From positions 248,001-312,000 of the forward strand of contig CAVVUB010000007.1 of NCBI GenBank assembly GCA_963751335.1: a stretch of 64,000 nt of DNA. The letters run 5' to 3'. Both the position numbers and the translations under genes were made by a program. This document shows, one piece after another, positions 42,936-51,730 of the stretch. The stretch is from Bog-473 sp963751335. Its GTDB lineage: Bacteria; Actinomycetota; Acidimicrobiia; Acidimicrobiales; RAAP-2. The notes under the pieces were generated by a model, which was not told the DNA's origin, did not search any database, and worked only from the letters and a program-made list of their open reading frames with translations. The stretch's first letter is position 1; each line of letters opens with the position of its first letter.

Positions 42936-44468
42936 ATGAGTGCACCGACCACCAGGGACGCAGCTCTCCCGCCCAGGGACCTTCCCGCGCACCTCGACGT
43001 CCTGATCGTCGGAGCCGGCCTCTCGGGAATCGGTGCCGCCCACTACCTCCAGACCGAATGCCCATGGGCCACCTATGCCATCTTCGAGGCCCGCGCCTCC
43101 ATCGGCGGTACCTGGGACCTCTTCCGTTACCCGGGCGTCCGTTCCGACTCGGACATGCACACCCTCGGGTACTCGTTCCGGCCCTGGGACGGCCAGAAGT
43201 CGATCGCAGACGGGGACTCGATCCTCCAGTACATCAAGGACACAGCGGCCGAGTCCGGCATCGACCGGCAAATCCGCTTCGACCACCGCGTCATCGCCGC
43301 CGGGTGGTCCACCGATGACGCGTCCTGGCGGATCACCGCTCGGAGCGACGACGGCACGACGTTCGAGCTCACCGCGGGCTTCCTCTTCTCCTGCAGCGGC
43401 TACTACCGCTACGACCACGGGTACCTTCCTGACTTCGACGGCCTGGACGAGTTCGAGGGCACCCTGATCCACCCCCAGCACTGGCCCGAGGACCTCGATT
43501 TCACGGGTAAGCGAATCGTGGTGATCGGCAGCGGGGCCACCGCCGTGACGCTGGTGCCGGCTTTGGCCCGCTCGGCCGCCCACGTGACCATGTTGCAACG
43601 CTCCCCGACCTACATCGCCTCCCTGCCCGAACACAGCCCCATGGCCAAGATCTTCCGCAAGGTGCTGCCCCGGCAGAAGGCAGGCACGGCGGCCAAGTGG
43701 GCGCACGCACTGTTGACCCAGAGCTTCTATGCCGTGAGCCGCCGCTATCCGGAACAAGTGAAGCGGTTCCTGCGCAAGGGTCTCGAGCGCGAGTTGCCGG
43801 CCGGGTACGACATCGACACTCATTTCACCCCGCGCTACAACCCCTGGGATCAGCGTTTCTGCGCCGTCCCCGACGGGGACCTCTTCAAGGCCATCCGGGA
43901 CGGGAGCGCGTCGGTGGTGACCGAGACCATCGAGCGCTTCACCAAGACCGGGATCCTGCTCGCTTCGGGCGAGGAGCTCCCGGCGGACATCGTGGTCACG
44001 GCCACCGGGCTCGAGCTTCTCTTCCTTGGCGGGATCGCACTGACCGTCGACGGCGCGCCCGTGGACCCGGCCAGCCGACTCACCTACAAAGGCATGATGA
44101 TCGAGGGCGTCCCCAACCTCGCCGTCGCCATCGGGTACACGAACGCCTCATGGACCCTCAAGTGCGATCTCACGTGCCAGTACGTGTGCCGCCTCCTCGA
44201 CTCCATGCGCAGCCACGGACAGACTCAATGCGTGCCTCGAAACTCCGATCCCTCCGTGACCAGCGGAGGCCCGCTGCTCGGGCTGACCTCGGGCTACATT
44301 CAGCGCTCGGCCCACCTGCTGCCAAAACAGGGTGCGCGCCAACCTTGGAAGGTGAACCAGAGCTACCTGCGCGACTACCGCGCCCTGCGCATGAGCCAGG
44401 TCGACGACGGCGTCATGGAGTTCAGCGGTCCCCGTGTCCGGAGCGACGCGCTGACCGTGGCCCCTTGA
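42936..44468 (+). CDS. Flavin-containing monooxygenase (Baeyer-Villiger type)
   Basis: 510 aa from ATG 42936. FAD Rossmann motif VLIVGAGLSGIGAAHYL (G-x-G-x-x-G about residues 26-31), the fingerprint FEGTLIHPQHW (F-x-G-x-x-x-H-x-x-x-W) of type I BVMO/FMO, NADPH motif IVVIGSGATAVTLVPALA (G-x-G-x-x-A), and the C-terminal ATGLELLFLGG. It inserts or transfers one oxygen from O2 using NADPH, on ketones or heteroatoms. Followed 25 bp later by an SDR gene, a common pairing for oxidation of steroids, cyclic alcohols or long-chain ketones; the substrate is not determined. Confidence 0.93.
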   Translation: MSAPTTRDAALPPRDLPAHLDVLIVGAGLSGIGAAHYLQTECPWATYAIFEARASIGGTWDLFRYPGVRSDSDMHTLGYSFRPWDGQKSIADGDSILQYIKDTAAESGIDRQIRFDHRVIAAGWSTDDASWRITARSDDGTTFELTAGFLFSCSGYYRYDHGYLPDFDGLDEFEGTLIHPQHWPEDLDFTGKRIVVIGSGATAVTLVPALARSAAHVTMLQRSPTYIASLPEHSPMAKIFRKVLPRQKAGTAAKWAHALLTQSFYAVSRRYPEQVKRFLRKGLERELPAGYDIDTHFTPRYNPWDQRFCAVPDGDLFKAIRDGSASVVTETIERFTKTGILLASGEELPADIVVTATGLELLFLGGIALTVDGAPVDPASRLTYKGMMIEGVPNLAVAIGYTNASWTLKCDLTCQYVCRLLDSMRSHGQTQCVPRNSDPSVTSGGPLLGLTSGYIQRSAHLLPKQGARQPWKVNQSYLRDYRALRMSQVDDGVMEFSGPRVRSDALTVAP

Positions 44469-44493
44469 CCGGGAACCAGCGCGAGGAGTCGAC

Positions 44494-45328
44494 ATGAGGG
44501 ATTTCAAGGGACGCGTGGCCGCCATCACCGGCGCGGGCTCGGGTATCGGCCGGGCGCTGGCCAAGGACCTGGCCCGGCGCGGCGCCCAACTCGCGTTGTG
44601 CGACATCGACGAGGGTGGGCTGACGGAGACTGTTTCGCTCTGCGAAGGTCTCGGCGTCAAGGTCACATCGCAACGGGTCGACGTCGCCGACCGCGCCGCC
44701 GTCTACGCCTGGGCCGACCAGGTGATGGCCGATCACGGCCGGGTGAACCTGATTGTGAACAACGCCGGCGTCGCCCTCGGGGCGACCATCGATTCCGTCT
44801 CCTATGAGGACTTCGAGTGGTTGATGAACATCAATTTCCTGGGGAGTGGTCTACGGCACGAAGGCCTTCCTGCCCTACCTCAAAGCTTCGGGTGAGGGCC
44901 ACGTCGTCAACCTCTCCAGCGTGTTCGGACTCATCAGCATGCCTTCGCAGTCCGCCTACAACGCGGCCAAATTTGCCGTGCGCGGCTTCACCGACACCTT
45001 GCGCATGGAACTCGAGATCGAGCGCGCCCCAGTTTCGGTCACCACCATCCATCCAGGCGGCATCAAGACGAACATCGCCCGGAACGCCCGCCTGGATCCG
45101 AGCGTGACCGAGACGACCGGCGATTCCGAGAAGGCCCGAGCCGACATCGATCGAGCCTTCATCACATCGCCGGAGAAGGCGGCCCGCCAGATCCTGACCG
45201 CCGTTCAGCGTGACCGGCGGCGCGCCCTCATCGGGCCCGACGCCAAGGTCATCGACTTGGTCTCCCGGCTGCCCGCCGCGCTCTACCAGGGGGCACTCGC
45301 CAAAGGAGCACGTTTCGCGCGTCGCTGA
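44494..45328 (+). CDS. Short-chain dehydrogenase/reductase, one frameshift
   Basis: Classical SDR. First frame: AAITGAGSGIGRALAKDLAR (T-G-x-x-x-G-x-G), CDIDEGG, DVADRAAVYAWADQV, LIVNNAGVALGATI (N-N-A-G), WLMNINFLG. One extra base (A 44845) then shifts the frame; it resumes VVYGTKAFLPYLKASGEGHV, NLSSVFGLISMPSQSAYNAA with the catalytic Ser and Y-x-x-x-K, and VTTIHPGGIKTNIARNARL. Restored length 277 aa. Likely partner of the FMO upstream (25-bp gap). Confidence 0.88.
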
Positions 45329-45487
45329 GCGGTCGATCGGACCGGCGGAGTCCCCGGAATCCCTGCCTTGTTCTGTGTGGCGGCGATGTGGCCGGGCCGC
45401 CGCGCTGAGGATGCCACCAGCCGATCCGGCGGCCTCAACTGCCGTGATACTGGACATTTCCCTCGCCGGCGCCCCACAATCGGAAGC

Positions 45488-45712
45488 TTGGAATCACCCT
45501 CGTTGGTCGCAACCCTGATCCGCTGGCCCGGCGCACTCCTGCGACTGCCGACCACCGCGCTTACCGCCCTCGACGCCATCAACGACATGGCCGAGCGGCT
45601 CGAGCCGGCCCCCTACCGACACCACCCCTCCGGCCGAGGCCCGGCCGGGCTGACCGCATCGATATCCGAGGAGCGTGTCCCCTATGGCACAGCGTCACGA
45701 AGCCGCACTTGA
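45488..45712 (+). CDS. Possible small protein, 74 aa
   Basis: From TTG 45488: LESPSLVATLIRWPGALLRL then PTTALTALDAINDMAERLEP, with codon choice like real genes here. It overlaps the next gene (ATG 45684) by 29 bp in another frame. No recognised family, and no strong ribosome binding site. It may be a small amphipathic-helix protein; it is also possible that only part of it is translated. Confidence 0.35.
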   Translation: MESPSLVATLIRWPGALLRLPTTALTALDAINDMAERLEPAPYRHHPSGRGPAGLTASISEERVPYGTASRSRT

Positions 45713-46433
45713 CCTGGTGCGACGCACGGCCGTACCGATCCACGACATCGGGACGGCGATCTATCTCAGCTCCGATCTGTTCGGGTGGGCAGCCGAGTGG
45801 GGCTGGACCAATCCCTTCGCCTTCTACTTCGCTGGGCGGGGCGGCATGTTGGGCGACGTCAGCCACGACGTGGTGACCTCGGCCCTCGGGTGGTTCGAGC
45901 CCGACGCGGTCAAGGCGATGTACGGGGAAGGCACCGCGGTGGCCGGCTCAGCCCAGGCGGCCGCGCGCATGGCCGAGGCGCACTCGAAATGGGGACGCAA
46001 GCACTTCGCCGACGTCGAAGGGCTCGAGGACCACGTCGCCGTGACCGAGGAAATGGTGGACGGCATCGAGGGCGCGGCTATCCCACTGTTCGTGGGCTGG
46101 CGCAACGCGGCGCGTTGCGAGACGGCGGCGGGCCGGGCCGCCCAGCTCATGCAAATGCTGCGAGAGTGGCGCGGCGGGCTCCACCTGGTCTCCACGACGG
46201 CCGTCGGCCTGACCCCGCTCGAGGCCATCCTGACAAACGAGGGCGAGGGCCAGGCCAAGTTCTTCGGCTGGACCGAGCCCTTCCCCGGTATCGCATCCAT
46301 CAAGGTCAAGCACGACGAGGCCGAGGCCATGACCGACCGCCTGTGTGCTCAGACCCTGGCCCAGGCGCTGGACGAGTCCAAATTCGGCGCCTTCGAGGCC
46401 GCCGTCAGCACCCTCCGCGCCGCCACTCCTTGA
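45684..46433 (+). CDS. SCO6745-family protein
   Basis: 249 aa. Start ATG 45684 chosen because GAGGAG is 10 nt upstream. Family landmarks: RRTAVPIHDIGTAIYLSSDL, FGWAAEWGWTNPFAFYFAGR, GMLGDVSHDVVTSALGWFEP, AVPL-type IPLFVGWRNAARCETAAGRA, HLVSTTAVGLTPLEAILTNE and EGQAKFFGWTEPFPG. SCO6745-like proteins are widespread in actinobacteria, all-helical, and without an assigned function. Not in an obvious operon. Confidence 0.82.
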   Translation: MAQRHEAALDLVRRTAVPIHDIGTAIYLSSDLFGWAAEWGWTNPFAFYFAGRGGMLGDVSHDVVTSALGWFEPDAVKAMYGEGTAVAGSAQAAARMAEAHSKWGRKHFADVEGLEDHVAVTEEMVDGIEGAAIPLFVGWRNAARCETAAGRAAQLMQMLREWRGGLHLVSTTAVGLTPLEAILTNEGEGQAKFFGWTEPFPGIASIKVKHDEAEAMTDRLCAQTLAQALDESKFGAFEAAVSTLRAATP

Positions 46434-46548
46434 CACTCGCACGGCTCCTTGGCCCGGGGAGGGCGGAAACCGGGAACCGGCTACAGTGAAGGGTCGCTCT
46501 TCGGGAGGCCGCAAGCCATCCGGTGGGCGTCACGGCGAGAGCCGTTAC

Positions 46549-46626
46549 GGACCTGTGGTGCAGCTCGGAGTGCACGCCGCCCTGTCAAGGCGGAGGTCGC
46601 GGGTTCAAATCCCGTCAGGTCCGCCA
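46549..46626 (+). tRNA. tRNA-Asp (GUC)
   Basis: Acceptor GGACCTG (46549-46555) with CAGGTCC (46616-46622), D-stem GTGC/GCAC, anticodon stem CCGCC/GGCGG around CTGTCAA (anticodon GTC), T-arm GCGGG-TTCAAAT-CCCGT. Discriminator G, CCA encoded. Confidence 0.95.
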
Positions 46627-46668
46627 CCGAGGTCCAGCCAGCCCGCAGCCGGCGGAACGAGGTGACCC

Positions 46669-46741
46669 GGTCGGGTAGCTCAGTTGGTAGAGCGCGCGCC
46701 TGAAAAGCGTGAGGTCCGCGGATCGATACCGCGCCCGACCA
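46669..46741 (+). tRNA. tRNA-Phe (GAA)
   Basis: Acceptor GGTCGGG (46669-46675) with CCCGACC (46734-46740), anticodon stem CGCGC/GCGTG around CTGAAAA (anticodon GAA), T-arm CGCGG-ATCGATA-CCGCG. CCA is not encoded. 42 bp after tRNA-Asp, so probably one transcript. Confidence 0.95.
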
Positions 46742-46743
46742 CC

Positions 46744-46772
46744 GGGCGCTCGCATCGGCATCGCGAGCGCCC
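46744..46772 (+). terminator. Hairpin after tRNA-Phe, likely terminator or processing signal
   Basis: GGGCGCTCGC (46744-46753) and GCGAGCGCCC (46763-46772) form a perfect 10-bp stem with a 9-nt loop. No T-tract follows, as is usual in high-GC actinobacteria. Confidence 0.55.
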
Positions 46773-46902
46773 ACCAGTGCGATTGAACCGGGGTGGGCGT
46801 GACATCCTCCTTTTGTCGAAGAGGACGGCGAACACCGATGCGGTCATCGATGCCTGTGCGCCCGAAGCGACGATCTGGGGCACCCTGCCTTGAGGCACCG
46901 AA

Positions 46903-47160
46903 TCAGCTATCAAGCACTCCCGTGAGCCAGGGAACTGCGTCTCGGGCGGCTGCGGTCGCATCGGCCTGACTCGAATACTTCCTGACCGAGAAGTAGGCGA
47001 TTGGCGTCCAATATCCCATGTCCTCAGCGTCCCGTCGGAATTCTTCGAACCCGAAAGTGCCGTCAGGCCGCCTAAAGATGTCTACGCAACGGTCTACGGC
47101 TGGAGTCGAGGGGCTCGCCAAGACGGACCACGATGGATCTAATCGGGCAGACACGTCCAA
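46903..47160 (-). CDS. Small conserved hypothetical protein
   Basis: 85 aa: VDRCVDIFRRPDGTFGFEEF, then RRDAEDMGYWTPIAYFSVRK and DATAAARDAVPWLTGVL. I recognise the pattern D-x-F-x-R-x-D-G-[ST]-[FY]-G-F-E-E-[FY]-R-R-D-x-E-D from small stand-alone proteins in many bacteria, which have no known function. ATG 47160 is the only good start. Confidence 0.65.
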   Translation of the reverse strand: MDVSARLDPSWSVLASPSTPAVDRCVDIFRRPDGTFGFEEFRRDAEDMGYWTPIAYFSVRKYSSQADATAAARDAVPWLTGVLDS

Positions 47161-47337
47161 ATGTTAGAAGGCCTCCTCACCGGTAGAACCGGCGAACGTG
47201 GATACCCTGCCCATTGGCTTCAAGTGGATCGGACAATCTTCCGAACCGCCCCAACCCTCTAGCATTATTCGAGTCGTATTCGAGCTCAATGTCCTAGACG
47301 CTGATTCGTGCCACCGCTCGCGACAGAAGGAGCACCA

Positions 47338-47772
47338 ATGATTGAGCATGTCGTTACTCAGTGGCATGCGTACCTGAGCGGAGAACTCCCTGGCGGGCTG
47401 GATGATCTGCTCGACGACGATGTTGTTTTCTATTCACCAATCGTGTTTACGCCGCAGCGGGGCAAGGAGATCACCAGCCTCTATCTTCAAGCGGCAGCTC
47501 AGACATTTGCCGGAAGCGACTTATCCAGCAAGCAGGACCCTGGCTCCGGTGAGCGATTTCACTACACCAAAAGCGTGATTGGGGGAGATACCGCTGTCTT
47601 GGAGTTCGAGACCACCATGGAGGGAAAATACGTCAACGGTGTCGACATCATTCGGTGCAATGACGAGGGACGCATCATTGAGTTCCGAGTGATGATTCGA
47701 CCACTGCAGGCAGTCAACCTCGTCCATCAACAGATGGCGGCGATGCTCGGTTCGATTTCGTCACCGGACTGA
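47338..47772 (+). CDS. SnoaL-like / NTF2-fold polyketide-cyclase-type protein
   Basis: 144 aa from ATG 47338 (AAGGAG upstream). Cone-shaped alpha+beta fold of the NTF2/SnoaL superfamily: VVTQWHAYLSGELPGGLDDL, LDDDVVFYSPIVFTPQRGKE, then IGGDTAVLEFETTMEGKYVN and GVDIIRCNDEGRIIEFRVMI. Members are small ligand-binding proteins or enzymes with varied activity; nothing in the sequence shows the ligand. Not in an operon. Confidence 0.83.
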   Translation: MIEHVVTQWHAYLSGELPGGLDDLLDDDVVFYSPIVFTPQRGKEITSLYLQAAAQTFAGSDLSSKQDPGSGERFHYTKSVIGGDTAVLEFETTMEGKYVNGVDIIRCNDEGRIIEFRVMIRPLQAVNLVHQQMAAMLGSISSPD

Positions 47773-48231
47773 GCTTCCAATGAAAATGGAGTTCCAAATG
47801 AGCTGAGCCTCGTCCAGGCAAAGTACGGGGGCAGGCACAGGACGGCCTTACCTCGCCTGTCAGACTTTTGAACATGTTCGACAGGTCGGCCCACCCCTTC
47901 GATCTCGCCTATTCCTTCAAGCACTACGCCAGCGAATCGGCAAGGGTCCGCAACGCCATTCACACTTGGGTCCCCCAGGCCAGGAGCCCCCTTGATGTTG
48001 CGTGTGGAACCGGGTCGTGGTTGGCGCCCACTCAGAGATTTGACCGCCTGGACGTGGGCGGGGGACCGATTGCTAGAAAAGACCTTCGTCCGACAACGGG
48101 CCTCTATCAAATGTCATCGGTCGCGAGGGGACGATGACATTTGCACGTCGCCTGTCCGTGGCGTGGCGCACTAAGACCCGCCGAGGAGGAAATCCAGCAT
48201 TGAGCACGATCGCGGGCCAGACTTCTATCCC
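47773..48231. other. Intergenic with methyltransferase remnant and leader ORF
   Basis: 459 bp. It holds the methyltransferase remnant (47874-48135) and the short leader frame (48200-48235) listed separately. Nothing else seen. Confidence 0.5.
47874..48135 (+). pseudogene. Remnant of a SAM-dependent methyltransferase
   Basis: From ATG 47874: MFDRSAHPFDLAYSFKHYAS, ESARVRNAIHTWVPQARSPL, DVACGTGSWLAP. This is the N-terminus and motif I of a methyltransferase of the kind with Y-x-x-x-Y-S-x-K-D-Y. The frame decays after motif I (FDRLDVGGGPIARKDLRP) and the remaining two thirds are missing, so it is a truncated pseudogene. Confidence 0.6.
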
Positions 48232-48235
48232 ATGA
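48200..48235 (+). CDS. 11-codon leader peptide overlapping the cyclase start
   Basis: TTG 48200 follows a strong Shine-Dalgarno (GAGGAGGAAA). The frame MSTIAGQTSIP ends with a TGA that overlaps ATG 48232 of the cyclase fusion (ATGA). The main ATG has no Shine-Dalgarno of its own, so it is probably translated by coupling. Alternative: this is the true N-terminus, separated by one frameshift. Confidence 0.45.
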   Translation: MSTIAGQTSIP

Positions 48236-49566
48236 GCCGTCCCGTCACGAAGTACGTGGCCATAGGGGATGCTGACGTTGCCTACCAGGTCCTCGGAGAG
48301 GGACCTTCCGACCTCCTGTTCTTCAACGGACTCGGCAGCAACGTCGAGATGGCGTGGGAGGACCCAGACATTGCCGACTTCCTCAGACGACTGGCGTCGT
48401 TGCGCCGCCTGATCTTTCTCGATCGACGAGGCACAGGGGCATCTGACGGTGTGTCACGCAACGCCATACCAACCTGGGAGGAGTGGACAGAAGACATCGA
48501 GAGCGTCCTCGACGCGGTCGGGTCCGAGCAGACGTCCATCCTCGCGACGGTCGACGCCGGCCCGATCGCGATCCTCTACGCCGCCGCACATCCCGAACGG
48601 GTCGATTCCCTTGTGCTGTTCAACACCACTGCCCGATATCTGATCGCGGACGACTATCCGATCGGTGTGACACCTGAGGCGCTCGATTTCGTTATCGAGT
48701 TCCTCCAGACCCACTGGGGTACGCCGGAGTTCCTCTCACTTGCTGGTGCAGCCGGCCCCGAAGACCCAGTTCGCAGCGAGGCACTTGCTCGGCTCTTCCG
48801 GTCGTCGGTCACTCCGAGAACCGCGGCGGCACAGTACGACTACCTGCTTCGGAACCTCGATGTTCGCCCGGTTCTCCCGCTCCTCCGGGTGCCCACGCTG
48901 GTCCTGAGCGCCGACAATCCAAACTTTCTGCCCGTTTCTCATGGGCAGTATGTGGCCGAGCATATTGAGGGATCCACGTTCGTCGCCCTGCCGGGCAACG
49001 ACATGTTGATATTCAGCCAGCGGGACCTGGTCTTCGACGAAGTGGCCGAATTCTTGACGGGTACGAGACCGGTAACCGACATCGACCGGGTCCTCGTCTC
49101 TGTTCTCTTGACCGATATTGTCGGATCGACCGAGAGGGCAGCCTCGCTGGGTGATCAACGGTGGCGGTCTCTGTTGGACCGTCATGATCAAATGGTCCGC
49201 GAACAACTGCGGATCTTCCGAGGTCGGGAGGTCAATACGACGGGAGACGGCTTCGTCGCTTCATTCGATGGGCCGGCTCGAGCCATCCGTTGTGGCCAGG
49301 CGATCGTCGACGCCACCCGAGCCCTCGATATCGAGCTGCGCATTGGTCTCCACACCGGTGAGTGCGAGGTGAGAGGCAACGATCTGGGCGGCCTTGCGGT
49401 TCATATCGCCGCTCGGATCGGATCTTTGGCATCACCGAACGAGGTCCTTGTCTCGAGCACCGTCAAGGACCTCGTTGTTGGCTCGGGCATCAAGTTTCAG
49501 GATCGCGGCAAACACGACCTGAAGGGCGTCCCCGGAAGCTGGCGCCTGTTCTGCGTCGAAACCTGA
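48232..49566 (+). CDS. Alpha/beta-hydrolase-fold / class III adenylate cyclase fusion
   Basis: 444 aa. Residues about 1-280 are an alpha/beta-hydrolase fold (AYQVLGEGPSDLLFFNGLGS, LIFLDRRGTGASDG, LRVPTLVLSADNPNF). The nucleophile elbow reads ILATVDAGP: Val107 stands where Ser is expected, and the usual catalytic His motif is GNDMLIF with Met, so the hydrolase part is probably a sensor. Residues about 290-444 are a class III cyclase: LTDIVGSTERAASLGD and NTTGDGFVASFDGP (both metal Asp), IRCGQAIVDA, RIGLHTGECEVRGNDLGGLA and VHIAARIGSLASPNE, where His replaces the usual transition-state Asn of V-N-x-A-A-R. The protein would make cAMP (or another cyclic nucleotide) in response to a bound ligand. 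Confidence 0.88.
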   Translation: MSRPVTKYVAIGDADVAYQVLGEGPSDLLFFNGLGSNVEMAWEDPDIADFLRRLASLRRLIFLDRRGTGASDGVSRNAIPTWEEWTEDIESVLDAVGSEQTSILATVDAGPIAILYAAAHPERVDSLVLFNTTARYLIADDYPIGVTPEALDFVIEFLQTHWGTPEFLSLAGAAGPEDPVRSEALARLFRSSVTPRTAAAQYDYLLRNLDVRPVLPLLRVPTLVLSADNPNFLPVSHGQYVAEHIEGSTFVALPGNDMLIFSQRDLVFDEVAEFLTGTRPVTDIDRVLVSVLLTDIVGSTERAASLGDQRWRSLLDRHDQMVREQLRIFRGREVNTTGDGFVASFDGPARAIRCGQAIVDATRALDIELRIGLHTGECEVRGNDLGGLAVHIAARIGSLASPNEVLVSSTVKDLVVGSGIKFQDRGKHDLKGVPGSWRLFCVET

Positions 49567-49749
49567 CTTGATCGCTCACAGGTATCAAACCCGTACGGCT
49601 TGTTGGATCTTCCTATTCAGATACGGCTTCGGTCGGCGCCGTCATATGAATTCGGAAAGGCCCCACCGTCTCGGCATTGGATTCGCCCAGCGAGTTTCCA
49701 AAACGTTAATCGGGTATCCGTACAACGAGTCCACGAAAAGGAATGGCGC

Positions 49750-50511
49750 ATGACGATCGAACGCAGCATCGAAGCAACCGCTTTCTTGACCACCATCAAC
49801 GCCGCCTCGCCTGAGGCTGTGAGTGCCTGCGCGGGATGGACCACCCATGAGATCGCCGCCCACGCCACCGGCATCGCGATGGAAGTCATCCGTCATCTGG
49901 AGCCCTATCTTCAGGGCGATGCAGTCCCCGAGACGCGCAGCTTCGAAGAGCGCGAGGCTCCCTTGCAAGCCCTGGACCACGCGGAACTCTTGAGGCGGCT
50001 GGATACGGAGGAGACGCAGATGCGTCGCATCGTCGCTGAGGTCCTCGATGGTGAGCCCGATGCCGTCATTCCGTGGACAGGCCGGCACATGGCAGTGGCC
50101 AAGTTCGTCCCGCACTTGCGCAACGAACACGCCCTACATCGGTGGGACGTCGCCGGAGAGGACGACATCAGTCGTCAGCTGCTGGGCAGCGACGAGCTCG
50201 TTGATCACTCGGTTGCAGAACTGGGTGAGATCCTGCTGGTCGCTGGGCGTAAGCATGATCCAGATCCTGACACCGACTTCCGTGTCCGGTTGCGCAGCGA
50301 GGGACATCGCGACTTGCGAGTGCTCGTGGAGGGCGGCACAGCCACCTTGACCTGGGCTGAGGATTCTGCGGACGAACCCTGGGTCGACATCGATCCTGTG
50401 GCACGACACATCTTCATCTGGGGCCGACGACCTGATCGACATGGCCACGCTCGCAGCCACCTGTCCCAACAGAAGCTCGCCCGGTTGCAAGCTCTGCTGT
50501 CGGGCTACTAG
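49750..50511 (+). CDS. Maleylpyruvate isomerase family (mycothiol-dependent) protein
   Basis: 253 aa from ATG 49750. The N-terminal DinB/MDMPI domain has ACAGWTTHEIAAHATGIAME with the metal-ligand His, and HLRNEHALHRWDVAGEDDIS with the second His pair. The C-terminal domain is RVRLRSEGHRDLRVLVEGGT plus TWAEDSADEPWVDIDPVARH, ending WGRRPDRHGHARSHL. Second member of this family in the window (also 8222-8935), from a different subfamily. Likely mycothiol-dependent; substrate not known. Confidence 0.83.
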   Translation: MTIERSIEATAFLTTINAASPEAVSACAGWTTHEIAAHATGIAMEVIRHLEPYLQGDAVPETRSFEEREAPLQALDHAELLRRLDTEETQMRRIVAEVLDGEPDAVIPWTGRHMAVAKFVPHLRNEHALHRWDVAGEDDISRQLLGSDELVDHSVAELGEILLVAGRKHDPDPDTDFRVRLRSEGHRDLRVLVEGGTATLTWAEDSADEPWVDIDPVARHIFIWGRRPDRHGHARSHLSQQKLARLQALLSGY

Positions 50512-50563
50512 CTCTCTTGGGCTGGTTGAGGTGAAGAAGACAGGGACTGCCGAAGGGGTTCGC

Positions 50564-51487
50564 TCACGTGGCGACTGCTCCACCCTCGGGCAACGCGCGG
50601 AGCTTGCCCCCGCGTGCCGACAGGATCATCTTGATCAGCTCCTCCGTGATGCGCGGCTCCAGCCCCTCGGTGTGGCCCTTGCCTAGGCGCACGACGTCCG
50701 CGATGACGCGGCCGTCCTCGGCGTCGGGGAACACGTAGACCTGGGCAGCACCGGGCGCCGGCTTGCGCCCCCAGCTGAGGGTCGGGTTGTCATCCCAGCG
50801 GCTGTCATGGATCTTCCCGGGCCGATCGTCGACCACGTCGGGGAGCCGCTTCCGGACACCGGCGCCGTAGCGCTCGGCCCACGGAGACGTCTCGGGCAGC
50901 GACGCGATTTCGTGCTCGCCCGTGGCGTAGATGAACGAGAAGTCAGCCGTGGGCGGGGGCGGCCGTTCGAACATGCGGCTGCGGGCGAAGGCCTGTTCCA
51001 TGGCGGCGCGGTCGGCTTCGCTGCGGGGCGGACCGAAGTTGGCCGCCCACTCGGCCTGCTGACCCAGTCGGCCGCCGGAGAGGCTCAGCCAACCGTCCAC
51101 CCGATCGGCGAAGTACTGGTTGGTGGACAGAAGCCGGTTCGACGTCATCCCGCCCTGGGAGTGACCGACCAACCAGAAGGCCCGGATGACTTGTGCACCG
51201 AAGCGTCCAATGACGGACTCGGCCAGGTCGACAAGGTACTCGTCGTCGGCACCGGGAGCCCAGTGTCGGCTCGGCTCCTTGGTGGCGGCCGAGGGCGTCG
51301 CAATCACCAAGCGATAGGCGTCGAGGTAGTCATAGGCCGGGAAGTACTCACGCTGCCACGCTCCCACCGACCCGCCGCCGTGGAGATTGAGCAGGAAGGT
51401 CACCTCTTCACCGGCCCCAAGATCGGCTGGGAACTCGAGGTAGCACTTCCGCCCGCTCTTCTGGTCGACGATCGCCTCGAGCGTCAT
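50564..51487 (-). CDS. Alpha/beta hydrolase, PHB-depolymerase/feruloyl-esterase-like
   Basis: 307 aa from ATG 51487 (GGAAGG upstream). Ser-hydrolase of the LpqC/PHB-depolymerase type: oxyanion LNLHGGGSVGAWQREYFPAY, nucleophile elbow WLVGHSQGGMTSNRLL (Gly-His-Ser-Gln-Gly), DGWLSLSGGRLGQQ, YATGEHEIASLPETS and the C-terminal GKGHTEGLEPRITEEL with the catalytic His. No signal peptide, so it probably acts inside the cell, unlike classic secreted family members. Substrate: an ester, not predictable. Confidence 0.87.
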   Translation of the reverse strand: MTLEAIVDQKSGRKCYLEFPADLGAGEEVTFLLNLHGGGSVGAWQREYFPAYDYLDAYRLVIATPSAATKEPSRHWAPGADDEYLVDLAESVIGRFGAQVIRAFWLVGHSQGGMTSNRLLSTNQYFADRVDGWLSLSGGRLGQQAEWAANFGPPRSEADRAAMEQAFARSRMFERPPPPTADFSFIYATGEHEIASLPETSPWAERYGAGVRKRLPDVVDDRPGKIHDSRWDDNPTLSWGRKPAPGAAQVYVFPDAEDGRVIADVVRLGKGHTEGLEPRITEELIKMILSARGGKLRALPEGGAVAT

Positions 51488-51730
51488 GCACGAACCTTCC
51501 CGTTTCCGCCCCAGCGTGACGCCGCCCGGGCCCGAAGAAGGCGAATTTAGCGGAGGGTCGGTCAAGCATCGCTCCCTGGTCGGGCTGGCCGTGGAACCTC
51601 AGGTGGACGGCGAGAGGGATGCTCCGTCACCACCACGAAGACCTCGGCGGCTCGGCGAGGGACCTTGGCCCGATCGGAGAATCGAGAGATGTGGAGGGCT
51701 CGGGTGCTGACGGCCTTCTCGAAGAGAAAG

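Noticed and set aside
47164..47367. Minus-strand 67-aa frame overlapping the SnoaL-like gene start
   Set aside because: No domain, overlaps a well-supported gene and its ribosome binding site.
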